A stretch of 64,000 nt of DNA from Galaxea fascicularis (lineage: Eukaryota; Cnidaria; Anthozoa; Scleractinia; Euphylliidae). A program made the translations under genes and the position numbers. The DNA lies in contig OX419343.1 in the NCBI GenBank assembly GCA_948470475.1, positions 21,319,821 through 21,383,820 on the forward strand. The letters run 5' to 3'. Below are positions 60,445-64,000 of the stretch, piece by piece (position 1 is the first letter of the stretch; every line of letters starts with the position of its first letter). Under the pieces are notes generated by a model. That model saw only the letters and a list, made by a program, of their open reading frames with translations, did no database searches and was not told where the DNA came from.

Positions 60445-60477
<33 letters not shown>
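60406..60477 (+). tRNA. tRNA (GGT, Thr by position), array copy 2
   Basis: Starts exactly 248 bases after array copy 1; the tRNA and its terminator are identical. Confidence 0.85.
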
Positions 60478-60478
<1 letters not shown>

Positions 60479-60513
60479 TGATTTTTTCAGGCTTCTTCTT
60501 TCCAGTTGCTTAA

Positions 60514-60544
<31 letters not shown>

Positions 60545-60653
60545 ACTTGCATCTACAACCGCAGTACAAATATGAATTATTTCATATATACTTCACATCA
60601 CTTCACTGTGCGGGAAAATATGAACTCAATAATTGACCTCGCTCCCAATGTGT

Positions 60654-60692
60654 GGCTTCATAGCTCAGTTGGTAGAGCATCGCACCGGTATC

Positions 60693-60725
<33 letters not shown>
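60654..60725 (+). tRNA. tRNA (GGT, Thr by position), array copy 3
   Basis: Starts exactly 248 bases after array copy 2, with no difference seen in gene or spacer. Confidence 0.85.
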
Positions 60726-60726
<1 letters not shown>

Positions 60727-60761
60727 TGATTTTTTCAGGCTTCTTCTTTCCAGTTGCTTAA

Positions 60762-60792
<31 letters not shown>

Positions 60793-60901
60793 ACTTGCAT
60801 CTACAACCGCAGTACAAATATGAATTATTTCATATATACTTCACATCACTTCACTGTGCGGGAAAATATGAACTCAATAATTGACCTCGCTCCCAATGTG
60901 T

Positions 60902-60940
60902 GGCTTCATAGCTCAGTTGGTAGAGCATCGCACCGGTATC

Positions 60941-60973
<33 letters not shown>
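60902..60973 (+). tRNA. tRNA (GGT, Thr by position), array copy 4
   Basis: Starts exactly 248 bases after array copy 3, with no difference seen in gene or spacer. Confidence 0.85.
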
Positions 60974-60974
<1 letters not shown>

Positions 60975-61009
60975 TGATTTTTTCAGGCTTCTTCTTTCCA
61001 GTTGCTTAA

Positions 61010-61040
<31 letters not shown>

Positions 61041-61149
61041 ACTTGCATCTACAACCGCAGTACAAATATGAATTATTTCATATATACTTCACATCACTTC
61101 ACTGTGCGGGAAAATATGAACTCAATAATTGACCTCGCTCCCAATGTGT

Positions 61150-61188
61150 GGCTTCATAGCTCAGTTGGTAGAGCATCGCACCGGTATC

Positions 61189-61221
<33 letters not shown>
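61150..61221 (+). tRNA. tRNA (GGT, Thr by position), array copy 5
   Basis: Last gene of the array. Its 3' spacer is cut short about 115 bases downstream, where ATCTTCAGCAGTTGTTCAG replaces the repeat unit. Confidence 0.85.
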
Positions 61222-61222
<1 letters not shown>

Positions 61223-61257
61223 TGATTTTTTCAGGCTTCTTCTTTCCAGTTGCTTAA

Positions 61258-61288
<31 letters not shown>

Positions 61289-61425
61289 ACTTGCATCTAC
61301 AACCGCAGTACAAATATGAATTATTTCATATATACTTCATATCTTCAGCAGTTGTTCAGGGAGCATGAATAATTCAATTCCGAATCTCGCAAACCGACTT
61401 CCACGGTTGACTCAAAGTTTGGAGA

Positions 61426-61605
61426 ATGAACGTCAGCCCCAGAAACGAGAAAGTAAGAGACATCCTAGGTTTCACCGAAAACACAATGAAATGGAAAGCC
61501 TGGAATGTCCTCGAATACGAAATCGAAAAACTGGGCAGCGTCAAAGCATGCCTGTTCGAGTTGGAAGTGAAATTCAAACGCAGAAGGCGTGTTTCGAGAG
61601 CGTAG
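61426..61605 (+). pseudogene. Coding fragment, probably transposon-derived
   Basis: ATG at 61426 opens 59 codons that look protein-like: MNVSPRNEKVRDILGFTENT, then MKWKAWNVLEYEIEKLGSVK and LFELEVKFKRRRR before TAG at 61603. The overlapping longer open frame (61,365-61,667) is lower in quality (many K/R/Q/N, no pattern). I do not recognise the family. Its position between the tRNA array and the broken gene at 62.3 kb suggests it belongs to a repeat. Confidence 0.35.
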
Positions 61606-61669
61606 CAGCCCAAATCAACTTTCAACGCATCGGGCAGAATAGCGCGACACTCACGCATAATAAATGAGC

Positions 61670-62300
61670 TTGTTTGGCGGGGTATTCAAGCGTAAATACT
61701 CTCAAAAGCGCCACAATAAGAGAAAAAAGGGGTGAATTTGGCGAAGTGGACCCACTAAAATCATCATTTCGCAGTATTGAGAGGTAATTTTCTCACGATA
61801 AAACAACGGCTTATTAAAGTTGAAAAACGAATCTTCAATTATAACTAAAAACTAAGTAAATTGAACGAGTTTACGTTGTAGACTTTTAAGTTTCAAAATT
61901 GTGTATTTTTGGCATTTTCAGTATGAGAAACAACCCTAATTAAAATTCCGCTACGCAATTCTCATCGAAATGAGCGACAATCCTCAGATAAAACAGCGGA
62001 TAATTGAAGATACAAGTCTTCCGTACACGTGGATTGTTTTTTCCTCTAAATTGGACAAAAAGAAGTTGTAGACTTTTACCTTCAAAAATTTGAGATTCAA
62101 AACTCGCGCGTGTTCTTGACTCAGGGTATTGTTTAGCTGTATAACAATTGTTGCCATGAATAAACAATACCGTATTGATGAAGTGCAGCCATCTGTAAAC
62201 TTTTGGTCTATTAACTTGCTAATTAACGCTAAACTGTAAAACAGAGATCGCTCACGCGCGAGATTTAAAGCACTCGAGGCTATCCTACACGCTTGCTGTT
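61670..62300. other. Intergenic
   Basis: AT-rich, no gene supported. Two related stretches (about 61,790-61,900 and 61,970-62,080) share ATAAAACA(A/G)CGG, GTTGTAGACTTTTA and TTCAAAA, suggesting a diverged duplication of about 180 bp. Confidence 0.45.
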
Positions 62301-62322
62301 GCATCGAATACTAATACCAATA

Positions 62323-64000
62323 ATGGCCGATAAAATCGCGGATGATTTGGACCAGGAGCTCTTTTCAGAGCTCATAGAACCCCTGGTCCAACCTTTACTT
62401 TTAAATATGATTCCTCCGTTTGCCGACGGCAAAGATCCCAACTTTAAGTTGGAAATTAATGGCAAAATTATATGGGAATGGAGGAAACTGGAAGGGTGTC
62501 ATATGAAGTTATTTCATGTGCTGCAAGCAAACTTGCTGGCCATCGGCTATAAGTTGGAGGTAACTGCCTTGGATCGAATCGCCAACCCTCTGAACGTTAG
62601 AACAGCAAACTTCCTGCACAAGTTAAAAGACGAGCGCAATGGAAAAAGAAGGGAAAGAAGGAAATGTGAGACGTGGATAAAACTGTCCCTCTTTCCTTAT
62701 GAAATCGCGAGATCGCCGTTCGACATCATTAACGAAATCAAAGAAAAGCAGCGTGAATTAAGAAAGGAGAACGGTGCGCTAGAAGCAACGCTAGAAGAAC
62801 AAGCAGCCGAGCTTTACCAGCAGCTGACGCAAACAGGCGGACATAGAGGGAAACTCTTCTGTGAGGTGAGCCGCAGACAACAAGAAAGGCACCTTTCACA
62901 AATCAAGTAAGTGTAATGCGCTTTATTTTCCCCTAGATTACAACGGTTTTCAAACCAGTTATTCTCAAAGGCACTACATTTTTTAGCTAAATGGTGTTAC
63001 AAAGTTACAGTAAACTGTTGGTTCACAATTTTGATACATGGTTATGGATGACTCCCAACAATTACACCTAGTCAAAGAGTCGACTCCGAAAGTGCATTCA
63101 AGATCTTATACCATTTTTTACACAGAACAAAGACCAGAAATGCTCTCTGGTTTGCTGAAACGTATGGTCTTATGCCCAAGTCTATTGTGCTGAGTGATGA
63201 AAGTGGCAAACTTTATTCAGTTGACATCAATGGCTCCTCTGAAGGTAACCACTTTTTAAGCAAACTATCTGATTGAGATATTTACATCTTTTAAATGGAT
63301 TTCGTTTTAATTTACACTTTTAATTACTATTGTCAGCTACTGCACCAGATGACACTGTTGAAAGAGATGAGTTACATGTAAACCAATCAGAAAATAAGGA
63401 GAACAACAAATCTAAGGGTAAGTCAGTAGTCCATCGATAAGTGTATCACTCATCTTTCTGATGCAATTCCTAACATGGGTGTGGGTGTTACATAAAATTT
63501 TGAAAGAAATTTGCCAATTTTATCCCTCAAGGAAAAAAAGCTCAGTACCAAAGCCTTTCAACAGAGGAAAAATAAAAAATAAAAACCATACTTTTCATAA
63601 TGGACAAGTTTTCCATCTCCCAAAGTGCTTATCATGAGTTGACTCAACAAGAACCTTCTCTGCCGAGGACACATCTGGTTGAAGCCTGTTAGCAAACCCT
63701 TGATGAAAAGTGGAGCCCAACAAGAACTCCAGGAGAGTGCCCAGGGGCTGAACTCCCATTTGAGCTCCTGTTAGAAAAGGAATTAAAGGACCATGTAAGT
63801 AAAGTCTAGTTAATCAATTTACCATGATCAGTAAATCTCCTCCTATGAATTCATCTCTGCTCCCCTTGTAGTATACAAGTTAAACTCAAAACTGATTTGT
63901 TTCATTGCCAGCTGAAAAATTTAACTGAGGAGAAACCTACAGTGAAGGTAAAGATCTCTGGAGATGGGGCGCGAATGTCACATACAAGCTCCCTTTTTGT
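62323..64000 (+). pseudogene. Broken copy of a multi-exon, probably transposon-derived gene
   Basis: Exons 62323-62906, 63126-63244, 63337-63417, 63532-63794 and 63912 to the right edge join with consistent phases. The first reads MADKIADDLDQELFSELIEP, then a basic segment, then a coiled-coil-like stretch (KEKQRELRKENGALEATLEE). The next has TRNALWFAETYGLMPKSIVL. The fourth carries two in-frame stops, TAA at 63573 (LSTEEK*KIKTILF) and TAG at 63690 (LVEAC*QTLDEKW), between well-formed segments such as DKFSISQSAYHELTQ and AELPFELLLEKELKDH. The fifth reads VKVKISGDGARMSHTSS and continues off the window. I believe such sequences form a large family in cnidarian genomes, possibly derived from a DNA transposon, but I cannot name it. 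Stops plus intact splice sites suggest a recently inactivated copy, assembly errors, or selective splicing around the exon. Confidence 0.6.

Larger units (their letters stand above)
59816..61338. repeat. 248-bp tandem repeat array carrying tRNA genes
   Basis: Unit: tRNA, T6 terminator, TTCTTCTTTCCAGTTGCTTA spacer, CACATCACTTCACTGTGCGG, then TTGACCTCGCTCCCAATGTG before the next tRNA. Five direct units follow an inverted unit plus a partial inverted spacer (60,068-60,124). The junction reads AATAAGGTCAATAATTGACC. Near identity of the units implies recent amplification or gene conversion. Confidence 0.9.

Noticed and set aside
59880..61338. CRISPR-like interpretation of the regular repeats
   Set aside because: Repeat unit is 248 bp with identical spacers and contains a tRNA gene; the genome is animal.

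Overview
The window looks like nuclear DNA from a cnidarian, probably an anthozoan and plausibly a stony coral. Two genes encode minicollagens, which are nematocyst capsule proteins known only from Cnidaria. Genes are split by short to medium introns in an AT-rich background full of foldback repeats and non-LTR retrotransposon remains. I cannot name the species. All gene models were spliced by eye from open frames, splice consensus and phase agreement.

Layout: (1) 1.5-5.0 kb, + strand: the 3' part of a SPARC/osteonectin gene (follistatin-like and calcium-binding EF-hand exons). (2) 6.9-7.2 kb, - strand: a broken coding-like stretch I do not recognise. (3) 7.6-16.7 kb, +: a complete nine-exon NEMP1-type nuclear envelope membrane protein gene. 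(4) 20.1-44.3 kb: two minicollagen genes alternating with two genes for small secreted proteins. The order is minicollagen 1 (+), trefoil-like A (+), minicollagen 2 (+), trefoil-like B (-). (5) 45.9-46.3 kb, -: a possible single-exon gene of unknown function. (6) 48.7-54.1 kb, -: a two-exon cytochrome P450 whose 3.9-kb intron is packed with transposon remains. (7) 57.3-59.3 kb: a decayed non-LTR retrotransposon and a foldback element. (8) 59.8-61.3 kb: a homogenised array of six identical tRNA genes, five in direct 248-bp repeats and one inverted. (9) 61.4-64.0 kb, +: remains of a probably multicopy, transposon-like coding family, running off the right edge.

The most interesting content is the pair of secreted proteins at 30.25-32.99 kb and 40.39-44.29 kb. 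They share four exons with the same intron phases (0, 1, 0), a signal peptide and clear sequence similarity. Their C-terminal halves read like the beta-trefoil of the interleukin-1 family. The family is normally regarded as a vertebrate innovation and is mostly secreted without a signal peptide, so a secreted IL-1-like pair next to stinging-capsule genes deserves testing. The minicollagen/trefoil alternation suggests that a two-gene module was duplicated and that one member was inverted.
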